Origin: an uncultured Bacteroidales bacterium
Lineage (GTDB): Bacteria > Bacteroidota > Bacteroidia > Bacteroidales > Barnesiellaceae
Reading direction: 5' to 3'
Length of the DNA: 64,000 nucleotides
NCBI GenBank assembly: GCA_949298955.1
Contig: CASFYQ010000006.1
Location: 1-64,000 of the forward strand
Shown here in pieces: positions 1-7,329 of this stretch; position 1 is the first letter of the stretch; every line of letters begins with the position of its first letter. Position numbers and translations under genes: made by a program. Under the pieces are notes generated by a model. The model was not told the origin of the DNA and made no database searches. It worked only from the letters and a program-made list of their open reading frames with translations.

Positions 1-297
1 ATAACCCCCCGCATTTCTTTATATATCCTCTCCCCATACACATCACTCCACCTCCCCGCACACAACACGCATCTCTTTCATCTCTCCACCCACACCACTT
101 CCCCCTACCCACCCGGTTACCCTGCACCATGCCCGAGCGGCCTCAGCCGCGTCTGGTGTGAAAAACATACGTATATGAGGGGAAACTTTCACGAGTTTTT
201 GTATCGACCGGGCAGGACCGTACTATACTTTTTTGATAGAAGCGGTGTGGGGTGTATATATTTCGTTTATCTTTACAGCAGAATAAAGGTTGAGAAT
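1..297. other. Intergenic or flanking DNA, no gene seen
   Basis: No convincing gene was found here. The first ~130 bases are strongly pyrimidine-rich on the + strand, with many CCCC and CTCTC runs, and then the composition becomes normal. An in-frame ATG at 175 would extend the next gene by 41 codons, but the extension looks non-coding. An AAGG-type ribosome site precedes the ATG at 298. Confidence 0.5.
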
Positions 298-1326
298 ATG
301 AATATTTCCCATATAAGGCTTCTAAATCAGCAATTAATAAATTCTCAATTTACCGATGTCCATGAGTTGGTTTCGTGGATGGGTATGTTGCAGGCGCAGG
401 AGTATAAGATGATGCGCTGGGCGGTAGGTATGAGGTTGCGCGAACCTTCGATGCGGGCCTTCCGCGAAGCGTATGATGCGGGTCGGATTGTGCGTACTCA
501 CTTGTTCCGGTGTACCTGGCAGTTGGTGGCGTCGGAGGATTTGGGGTGGATGTTGCCGTTGTGTGCCGAGAAGAACCGGGCTGCTATTCGCGGATATTTG
601 TCTTATTATGGACGTTCTATCAGTGAGCAAGCGTATGAGCGAGCCAACGGGTTGATTTATGAGGCGCTCGTGGGGGAGACGTCGATGTGTAAGGATGCAC
701 TTTTGGCTCGATTGGCCGAGAGAGGTCTTGCCGATGATGTTCACACGATGTCGATTTATTTACGTCGGGCCGAGTTGGAGGGAATTATTTGCAGCGGTAA
801 ACTGGATAACCGGCAGAATACGTATGCCTTGGTCGAGGCGCGGATTCCCCGCAGGGGTGAACTTTTGCGCGAGGAGGCGGTCGCTTTGTTGGCTCGGAGG
901 TATTTCCAAAGTCATTCGCCGGCTACGCTCGATGATTTTGTTTGGTGGACGAATTTGGGTGTGGGTGAGTGCCGTAATGCGGTGGAGGCGATACGTGACG
1001 AACTGGTTGCCGAGTCGGTGGCGGGGATGACCTATTTTATTCATCGTGATTGCAGGTTGAGAGGATATCGACGGCAGACAATCTTGCTGCCGTCGTATGA
1101 TGAGTATCTCATTGGCTATAAGAGCCGCCATCATGTGCTCGACGATGCGTTTCGTCATCGGGCGTACAGCCGTAACGGGTTGTTCTACCCCGTGATTCTT
1201 CACGATGGGCAGGTGGTGGGCAACTGGCACCCCAAGAAAGAGTTCTCTTTTTTCAGGGAGGAGATGCAGCCCGATGTGGCCGATGCGCTGCGGCGTTATC
1301 GGCTATTCCTGGATTCCGACGAGTGA
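298..1326 (+). CDS. Winged-helix DNA-binding protein, AlkZ/YcaQ-like DNA glycosylase family
   Basis: The protein has 342 residues and matches the HTH_42 family of tandem winged-helix proteins, which includes the DNA glycosylases AlkZ and YcaQ. Near residue 33 it carries LQAQEY. This corresponds to the Q-x-Q catalytic-loop motif of AlkZ-type glycosylases (family knowledge). Further on are the typical RTHLFRCTWQLV stretch (about residue 65) and the LLPSYDEYLIGY stretch (about residue 265). The likely role is removal of alkylated or crosslinked bases, but the substrate cannot be read from sequence. I chose the ATG at 298 because an upstream ATG at 175 adds residues with no resemblance to the family. 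The gene is alone on its strand and converges on the membrane-protein pair. Confidence 0.8.
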   Translation: MNISHIRLLNQQLINSQFTDVHELVSWMGMLQAQEYKMMRWAVGMRLREPSMRAFREAYDAGRIVRTHLFRCTWQLVASEDLGWMLPLCAEKNRAAIRGYLSYYGRSISEQAYERANGLIYEALVGETSMCKDALLARLAERGLADDVHTMSIYLRRAELEGIICSGKLDNRQNTYALVEARIPRRGELLREEAVALLARRYFQSHSPATLDDFVWWTNLGVGECRNAVEAIRDELVAESVAGMTYFIHRDCRLRGYRRQTILLPSYDEYLIGYKSRHHVLDDAFRHRAYSRNGLFYPVILHDGQVVGNWHPKKEFSFFREEMQPDVADALRRYRLFLDSDE

Positions 1327-1415
1327 GCCTTATCTACAAAGGCACAAGCGTGAGCATGCTCTTCATTTCCTCTCTGTTATCAGGCTACGCCAGGTGCAGG
1401 AATGGATTTGGGTGA

Positions 1416-2654
1416 TTATGGGGTATTGGGTCGAGGACGGTTTTTCCTTCGGCGTATCAATCGTCCGCAGTAATAGTCGGCACTCAAAAGCAGAGTTATC
1501 GAGCCGATGGCGATAGCCAGGTGTATCCACTTGTCGTTGCTGTTGGCTTCTTGTTCGATGAGTCGGTAGAGGTATGAATAGATTCGGGGTGAAATCGATG
1601 CTCCTTCGTTTTTAATTACATGGCGGGTGACGGATATGTTGAGCAGTATCTCACCCAGGTTGTCGTTGAACCAAAGTGATGGGGCCGAACAGGCTTTCGA
1701 GAGGTCTTGGTCATGGCCATATGGGAGTAGTTCTTTTTGGAGGTCGGAATCGCTCTTTATTGTATCTAAAATCTCGGGAGTGAGATATATGTCGTTTACC
1801 GTAACGTATAGATAGCCGGGGCTTTGTACGGTGATTTTGTTTGTCTTTCCGTTTGCTAATTGTATGATATGGTTGCACGAGTCTTGTTTGCTGTCGTAGC
1901 AGTTTTCTTCGCTCTCGGAGTGGATATGGCAGAGTATAGAGCCGAATCGGGCGTCGTTCTTCTTGTAGATACACAGCGTGTCGAAATCCCCCTCCTTTAT
2001 CGGATAGGCTGTGTTGTTCCAACTGAAATCCAGCTTTTCGTTGTCCCGGTTTCTGTGATATAAATCGGTCACCCGACCGTAGAAGGAACCCGACGCGGTT
2101 ATCTCGATGATGTCGCCGGTCAGTACCTCGACGCCGGTATTGGCCCAGCAGATGGCGGTATTGAACAGAAAGACCGTGTGTTCGCGGCCGCAAGGCTGCT
2201 CCATGGTGATGGCTCCTTTGGAGTTTATGGCGCTGTTCGGGGGGAACAGGAGCACGTTGTTTATCAAGAATGCTATCATCGATACGATAAGTACGATGTA
2301 GATAATAATTATCGAGATGAAGATAATGGCATTGAGACGTGCCGAGGTGCGTTTGCTTTTTCTTTCGCCGGTAAAAATCCAGCATATCATCGAGGCTATC
2401 CAGTAAAAAACTGCGACCAGACACATGAAGCAGGAACCTGTCATGCGGAATACAGCGGTGATAAAGGGAAAGCGTTTGTTCGAATCATATTTCCAGAAAG
2501 GTTTGATTCCCAGCGATTCGTCTCCTTTTATCTCCGGGTTGTTATCTTCGCCCAACAGCTCGGCGAAAAACGATCTGTCAGTGATTTTGACATTTGCCGA
2601 GGTGCCGGTGATAATGCTCCGTTTGATTGTATCTATCAGTGAATTAAGCCCCAT
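1416..2654 (-). CDS. Membrane protein with LecA/PA-IL-like outer domain (paralogue 1)
   Basis: This is a 412-residue protein that I do not recognise as a named family. It has hydrophobic segments at about residues 62-96 and 107-137, a soluble domain at about 140-345, and a last membrane helix at about 378-400 followed by a basic tail. The soluble domain follows the order of conserved blocks in the bacterial lectin LecA: WANTGVEV..GDIIEITASG, then FGSILCHI, then YVTVNDIYLT, then WFNDNLGEILLNI. The Asp of VND and the Thr four residues later match two calcium ligands of LecA, and DN before the last strand matches the Asn pair. About 38 residues are inserted in that calcium loop. The downstream-facing neighbour is a diverged paralogue 6 bases upstream, so the two form an operon. 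The lectin link is inference from motif order. Confidence 0.6.
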   Translation of the reverse strand: MGLNSLIDTIKRSIITGTSANVKITDRSFFAELLGEDNNPEIKGDESLGIKPFWKYDSNKRFPFITAVFRMTGSCFMCLVAVFYWIASMICWIFTGERKSKRTSARLNAIIFISIIIIYIVLIVSMIAFLINNVLLFPPNSAINSKGAITMEQPCGREHTVFLFNTAICWANTGVEVLTGDIIEITASGSFYGRVTDLYHRNRDNEKLDFSWNNTAYPIKEGDFDTLCIYKKNDARFGSILCHIHSESEENCYDSKQDSCNHIIQLANGKTNKITVQSPGYLYVTVNDIYLTPEILDTIKSDSDLQKELLPYGHDQDLSKACSAPSLWFNDNLGEILLNISVTRHVIKNEGASISPRIYSYLYRLIEQEANSNDKWIHLAIAIGSITLLLSADYYCGRLIRRRKNRPRPNTP

Positions 2655-2660
2655 GAGATT

Positions 2661-3713
2661 TTATTTTTTTCTTTCGATGACAATTAGAAAAGAGCCCACG
2701 TTGTCCATAAACCAAGCATCGTAGTAAGTCTCCTTTTTGTAGTAAATCAGTTCGTTTACCAAGGGATATCCATTTTCTTCGCCGGGATATTTTCCCAGTC
2801 TCAATCCTATTTGGCTGTAATCAATCGATTTTGTAGCGAAATAATCATTGTTGAGCTTCTTTAATGAGGCAAGGTCAAGGTGAGTTGTGTCCGACGGAAT
2901 ATTGCGAACCAACTTCATTATCTTTTCCTTAATGGAATCTGTGTGTTGAGAAGATACCTCGATAATCGAGTCGAGATTTTCTTCATACATTTCCTTGATT
3001 GTAGAATCGGTCAAGACAATGTCGTTTACGGCAAAATGGAGTATCCCATCGTGTTTGATCTTCAGTTTCTCCCGACCTTTCCCTATGACCTCGATATTCT
3101 GTTTGTTGTCAAAAAGGGAAATATTATTCTTCGACCACTCGGTACTGTTTTTTTGGTTCTCGGGGGGAACAATCTGCATGAGTAGTTTCCCCTCTTCGCA
3201 GCGATTGTTTATGCGGTATTTGGCTCGCAGCACATCCCGGTGCTCGGTCTTGTTTTGCCCGTCGGTGTCTACCCATTTATCGGAGGGAAGCGAGTTTCTT
3301 TCGGCGTGATCTACCAAGTGATGTATGGCGGTAAACGAAGCCCCCGATGCCCGTATGGTAAGTTCGTCGTTTTCGTGTACTTCGATACCCGAGTTAGCCC
3401 ATAATTCGGCCGTATTGAAGAGCCAGTATATTACCTCTTTGTCTTCGGTTTTCATGATTGTGGCGCCATAGAGATTGGTTTGTATGGCATTGTAGGGGTA
3501 GAAACTTTTAATCGACAGTACGACAAATACGAGTCCGGCAAACAAAACAACGATGATGAAGAAGAGCGAGATTAGAACACGCCACATCATGCGTGGATTT
3601 TTAAGTGTCTCGAACAGTTGCTTGTGCCGTACGATGAGAACCTCTACTTTGGGAGTCTCTTGATTGGTCGATGAATTGTTGTCTGCGGTGTTTTTCGCCT
3701 CTTCTTTTTCCAT
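2661..3713 (-). CDS. Membrane-anchored protein with LecA/PA-IL-like domain (paralogue 2)
   Basis: This 350-residue protein begins with a charged, Asn/Glu-rich cytoplasmic segment. One strong membrane helix follows at about residues 44-70, and the rest is extracytoplasmic. It shares with its neighbour the blocks FNTAELWANSGIEV, ENDELTIRASG, GKLLMQIV, FAVNDIVLT and WFMDNVGSFLIVI, in the same order. VND, the Thr four residues after the Asp, and DN-V-GSF line up with the calcium-site residues of LecA (Asp100, Thr104, Asn107/108). The insertion in that loop is about 100 residues here and contains predicted helix-rich sequence. It lacks the C-terminal helix of paralogue 1. It is the first gene of the pair. 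No function is established. Confidence 0.6.
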   Translation of the reverse strand: MEKEEAKNTADNNSSTNQETPKVEVLIVRHKQLFETLKNPRMMWRVLISLFFIIVVLFAGLVFVVLSIKSFYPYNAIQTNLYGATIMKTEDKEVIYWLFNTAELWANSGIEVHENDELTIRASGASFTAIHHLVDHAERNSLPSDKWVDTDGQNKTEHRDVLRAKYRINNRCEEGKLLMQIVPPENQKNSTEWSKNNISLFDNKQNIEVIGKGREKLKIKHDGILHFAVNDIVLTDSTIKEMYEENLDSIIEVSSQHTDSIKEKIMKLVRNIPSDTTHLDLASLKKLNNDYFATKSIDYSQIGLRLGKYPGEENGYPLVNELIYYKKETYYDAWFMDNVGSFLIVIERKK

Positions 3714-4089
3714 GATAAAATCGAGTAAAGGAAATTGTGTTTTTAGAAATCTTCGTAAATATACAAATAAATATAAATAGTTGTAATTTTTGAGAATATA
3801 AATATGTGCTATTATCAGAGAAAGTCGGTGGGGAAGCGGTTGTCAAGGTAAATAAAAGCATCTTAAAGTGTAGGGGATATTCTTGTTCGGGGGCAGGAAA
3901 TGGATTGGTGTTTCGATTCGTTGTGGTCTTGGGTCGGGTTTGTTAGAGTATTGTTTTTGAGTTGCTCTTGTCTTTTCTGTATAGTATCTAAAAATCTATT
4001 AAATATATTTATTGCGATTGCCTTATCCTGAAAAGATGTTTATATTTAAAAATAAAATGAGAATAATCTGTTTCAAGAGGATAGATGCC
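3714..4089. other. Divergent intergenic region
   Basis: This AT-rich 376-base region lies between the divergent lectin-like pair and namZ, and must hold promoters for both directions. I see no perfect TAnnTTTG box. Near-matches occur at about 3764-3771 on the minus strand and at about 4003-4010 on the plus strand. No small gene is convincing. Confidence 0.4.
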
Positions 4090-5259
4090 ATGAAAAAGCT
4101 ATTTTTATTTTTGTCTCTGCTCGCGTGTGTTTGGGTTGTTGCCCAGGCTAATGATTGCCGTGTGGTGGTAGGGGCCGAGCGCACGTCCGAATACTATCCG
4201 GCACTGGAAGGGCAGCGGGTAGCCGTTTTTTCCAATCATACGGGTATGGTGGGCGACCGCCATCTGGTCGATATGCTGGTGGCCGATGGTGTGAATGTGT
4301 CGATGATTTTTTCGCCGGAACACGGGTTTCGAGGCGACGCCGATGCTGGCGAACATGTGAAGGGTTCGACCGACCCCAAGACCGGTATCAGAATCAGCTC
4401 GTTGTACGATGGCAGGTCGGGCCGTCCGTCGGCCGAGTCGATGCGCACGTTTGATGTATTGCTGGTCGATATTCAAGATGTAGGATTGCGCTACTATACC
4501 TATTATATCTCGATGGTAAAATTGATGGATGCTTGTGCCGAGTTCGGGCGAAAGGTGATAGTGCTCGATCGGCCCAATCCCAACGGGCATTATATCGACG
4601 GGCCTATCCTCGACATGAAGCATAAGTCGGGGGTAGGTTGGTTGCCGGTGCCGGTGGTGCATGGCCTGACGTTGGGCGAGTTGGCCCGCATGGTGAATGG
4701 CGAGCATTGGCTGTCCGAGGGGCGGGAGTGTGACCTTGCGGTGGTGCCCTGTCTGAACTATACGCATCAGACACACTATGTGCTGCCGGTGGCACCATCG
4801 CCCAATCTGCCGAATATGCGGTCGATTTATCTTTATCCTTCGACCTGTTATTTCGAGGCTACGCCGGTGAGTTTGGGGCGGGGTACCGACTGGCCTTTCC
4901 AAGTGTATGGTCACCCCGACATGACGGGATACGATTTTTCGTTTACTCCGCGCAGTGTACCGGGAGCCAAGAATCCGCCGCAGCTGAACAAGACTTGCCA
5001 TGGGGTAGATTTGACGGGACTTACCGACGAGGAGATCTGGGCCCGAGGTATCAATCTCGAGTATATAATCGATGCTTATCGCAACCTTAATTGGGGAGAC
5101 CGGTTCTTTCGCCCCTTTTTCGAGAAACTGATAGGGGTGGATTATGTGCGCAAAATGATTGAGGCGGGCAAGTCGGCCGACGAAATCAAGTCCATGTGGC
5201 GCGACGATGTAGAGCGGTTCAGAGAGCAGCGCCGTCCTTACTTGTTGTATGAAGAGTAA
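4090..5259 (+). CDS. namZ: NamZ-type exo-beta-N-acetylmuramidase (DUF1343)
   Basis: The 389-residue protein has an N-terminal signal peptide (MKKLFLFLSLLACVWVVAQA) and then the DUF1343/NamZ fold through the whole length. Characteristic stretches are VAVFSNHTGMV, IFSPEHGFRG, LLVDIQDVGLRYYTY, VLDRPNPNG and PSPNLPNM. Characterised NamZ enzymes release MurNAc from the non-reducing end of peptidoglycan fragments, and a periplasmic location fits the signal peptide. An in-frame start at 4012 would place 26 extra residues before the signal peptide, so I chose 4090. A sodium:solute symporter follows after 27 bases, which suggests uptake of the product by its partner. Confidence 0.88.
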   Translation: MKKLFLFLSLLACVWVVAQANDCRVVVGAERTSEYYPALEGQRVAVFSNHTGMVGDRHLVDMLVADGVNVSMIFSPEHGFRGDADAGEHVKGSTDPKTGIRISSLYDGRSGRPSAESMRTFDVLLVDIQDVGLRYYTYYISMVKLMDACAEFGRKVIVLDRPNPNGHYIDGPILDMKHKSGVGWLPVPVVHGLTLGELARMVNGEHWLSEGRECDLAVVPCLNYTHQTHYVLPVAPSPNLPNMRSIYLYPSTCYFEATPVSLGRGTDWPFQVYGHPDMTGYDFSFTPRSVPGAKNPPQLNKTCHGVDLTGLTDEEIWARGINLEYIIDAYRNLNWGDRFFRPFFEKLIGVDYVRKMIEAGKSADEIKSMWRDDVERFREQRRPYLLYEE

Positions 5260-5286
5260 TCAACCAACCGTAAAATAGCAGAAGCC

Positions 5287-6741
5287 GTGTCACCAACCGT
5301 TGTCATAATTACCGTTTTCGCTTATTTCGCAATCTTGTTCGGTATCTCTTATGGGGTAGGCCGTCGGGCCGATAATCAAGGTTTTTTTGTCGGGAACCGC
5401 AAGTCTCCGTGGTATGTGGTAGCTTTTGCTATGATCGGGTCGATGATTTCGGGTGTGACCTTCATCTCGGTGCCCGGCATGGTCGCTGCCAGCGGTTTTT
5501 CCTATTTGCAGATGGTACTGGGGTTCATCGTGGGGCAGCTGCTCATTGCTTATGTGCTGGTTCCGTTGTTCTATCGCATGAATTTGGTTTCGATTTACGA
5601 GTATCTCGAGAGTCGGTTCGGTGTCTCCTCCTATCGTACAGGAGCTTGGTTTTTCTTCCTTTCGAAAATGTTGGGGGCAGCCGTGCGGCTGTTTCTGGTT
5701 TGTGTGGTTTTGCAGATGTTGGTCTTCGAGCCTATGAACCTGCCGTTTATTCTGAATGTGGTTTTTACCGTAGGTTTGGTGTGGCTATATACCTTCAAAG
5801 GCGGGGTGAAGTCGCTTATTTGGACCGATACGTTCAAGACGGTTTGTCTTATCGTTTCGGTGGTTCTTTGTATTTATTATATTGCTGTCGGCTTGAATCT
5901 CGATTTGGGAGGCATGTGGCAGACGATACGCGAATCGGAGATGTCGCAGATGTTTTATTTCGACGATGTGAACGACAGGCGTTATTTCTTTAAACAGTTC
6001 CTGGCCGGTGTCTTTACGATGATTGCCATGAACGGCCTCGATCAGGATATGATGCAGCGTAACCTGAGTTGCAAGAATTTCAAGGATTCGCAGAAGAACA
6101 TGATTGCGAGCGGTGTCTCGCAGTTTTTTGTCAACGCTTTGTTTCTGATGCTGGGCGTGCTGCTCTATGTCTATGCTTCCACCGAGGGGATAGCCGTCCC
6201 GCAAAAGAGCGATGAGTTATTCCCGATGATAGCGACGCAGGGTCATTTCCCCTTGATTGTAAGTATCTTGTTTGTGGTAGGGTTCATTTCATCGGCCTAT
6301 TCGGCTGCCGGGTCGGCTCTAACAGCTTTGACCACCTCGTTTACAGTCGATATACTGGGGGTGAGGGGAAAGAGCGAGTCGCAGGTCGTTCGGTTGCGCA
6401 AGCGGGTGCATATGGGCATGGCCGTGCTGATGGGATTGGTGATATTTGTATTCAATCTGCTTAATAATACGAGTGTCATCGATGCCGTTTATACGTTGGC
6501 CAGCTATACCTACGGGCCTATTTTAGGATTGTTTGCATTCGGCATTTTTGTTAAGGCACAGGTGAAAGACCGATATATCCCGCTGGTAGCCCTTGTGTCG
6601 CCGGTACTCTGTTTTGTTTTGGATTGCAATTCACAGTCGTGGTTCGGAGGGTATTCGTTCGGTTACGAACTGCTCATTATGAACGCCCTGTTTACTTTTG
6701 CAGGTCTGTTGTTCCTAACCAAGAAAACGGCAAAAGCATGA
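5287..6741 (+). CDS. Sodium:solute symporter (SSS family)
   Basis: The product is 484 residues with about 13 hydrophobic helices. It is of the sodium:solute symporter family, with the GxGRRADN...FFVGNRKSPWY opening, GSMISGVTFISVPG and YEYLESRFG. The reading frame opens with GTG at 5287, 27 bases after the namZ stop, and there is no better in-frame ATG nearby. The two genes should be co-transcribed. Tannerella forsythia has an inner-membrane MurNAc transporter in its MurNAc catabolic cluster (established knowledge). Transport of MurNAc or a related amino sugar is therefore a reasonable inference here. No murQ or MurNAc kinase lies beside it. Confidence 0.8.
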   Translation: MSPTVVIITVFAYFAILFGISYGVGRRADNQGFFVGNRKSPWYVVAFAMIGSMISGVTFISVPGMVAASGFSYLQMVLGFIVGQLLIAYVLVPLFYRMNLVSIYEYLESRFGVSSYRTGAWFFFLSKMLGAAVRLFLVCVVLQMLVFEPMNLPFILNVVFTVGLVWLYTFKGGVKSLIWTDTFKTVCLIVSVVLCIYYIAVGLNLDLGGMWQTIRESEMSQMFYFDDVNDRRYFFKQFLAGVFTMIAMNGLDQDMMQRNLSCKNFKDSQKNMIASGVSQFFVNALFLMLGVLLYVYASTEGIAVPQKSDELFPMIATQGHFPLIVSILFVVGFISSAYSAAGSALTALTTSFTVDILGVRGKSESQVVRLRKRVHMGMAVLMGLVIFVFNLLNNTSVIDAVYTLASYTYGPILGLFAFGIFVKAQVKDRYIPLVALVSPVLCFVLDCNSQSWFGGYSFGYELLIMNALFTFAGLLFLTKKTAKA

Positions 6742-6832
6742 GTGCAACAGACCGAGGGTATGCCGAGCCTGTGGGACGGCGATTGGGTAGCATTGGGTAG
6801 CGGGTTGCGGCGATATTCTTTTGGCTTGCCGC

Positions 6833-6864
6833 CTTGGATAATCGGGCGAAAAGCTCTACCTTTG
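6833..6864 (+). promoter_or_regulatory. Bacteroidales-type promoter before the His-rich gene
   Basis: TACCTTTG at 6857-6864 is a perfect TAnnTTTG -7 box. CTTG at 6833-6836 is a near-consensus -33 box, with a 20-base spacer. The start codon is 22 bases downstream of the -7 box. Confidence 0.6.
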
Positions 6865-6885
6865 CGGTTCCTTTAAAACGAAAAA

Positions 6886-7233
6886 GTGAACAGATTGCTC
6901 CGTCCCATAGCGAAATATTTGCTGCCTGTATTGTTTATCTCCTATGTAGGCTGCATTTCGTTGTTCTCCCACACCCACGTGGTCAACGGAGTTACTATCG
7001 TACACTCGCACCCCTACAAGCCGGGGGCGGAACATGGGCACACAACGGCCGAATTTCAGCTCATACACACGCTGTCGCATGTCACGATGGGCAAGCCTTC
7101 AATCGGGCTTCAACTCTCGGTTGTGCTGTTTGCTTTTTTCTGCCGGTTGCTCTATCCGCTCGGCCGGTTTTCACGCGTTTCTGCTCCGTGGCGGGCCCAC
7201 GGCCTGCGAGCTCCCCCTGTTTCGATTTTGTAA
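6886..7233 (+). CDS. Small His-rich membrane protein, unknown function
   Basis: This 115-residue protein starts with GTG; an in-frame TAA at 6874 excludes any earlier start. It has an N-terminal hydrophobic segment (LLPVLFISYVGCISLF), then a His-rich stretch (SHTHVVNGVTIVHSHPYKP...HGHTT), then a second hydrophobic segment at about residues 75-92. The spaced histidines suggest metal contact (inference). A TonB-dependent receptor begins 96 bases after it on the same strand, so it may serve that receptor's uptake or sensing. Similar short proteins before receptors are common in Bacteroidales, but I know of no assigned function. Confidence 0.65.
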   Translation: MNRLLRPIAKYLLPVLFISYVGCISLFSHTHVVNGVTIVHSHPYKPGAEHGHTTAEFQLIHTLSHVTMGKPSIGLQLSVVLFAFFCRLLYPLGRFSRVSAPWRAHGLRAPPVSIL

Positions 7234-7329
7234 ATGTTTGTACACGAGTGAGAACGATTGTTGCCCTTTTCTCTGCGATAGCGAGGGGAGGGTGAACCTA
7301 TGTTTCATTATTATACAGAATCGAAAAAA

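Noticed and set aside
175-297. Upstream extension of the AlkZ-like gene
   Set aside because: The extra residues do not fit the family, and a ribosome-site-like AAGG precedes the ATG at 298.
1352-1361. GAGCATGCTC palindrome as terminator between the first two genes
   Set aside because: It is only 10 bases with no loop and no T run, so a hairpin terminator is unlikely.
3601-3861. Minus-strand frame spanning the start of the LecA-like paralogue 2
   Set aside because: It runs out of frame into the coding region and its product has no features. It is a shadow.
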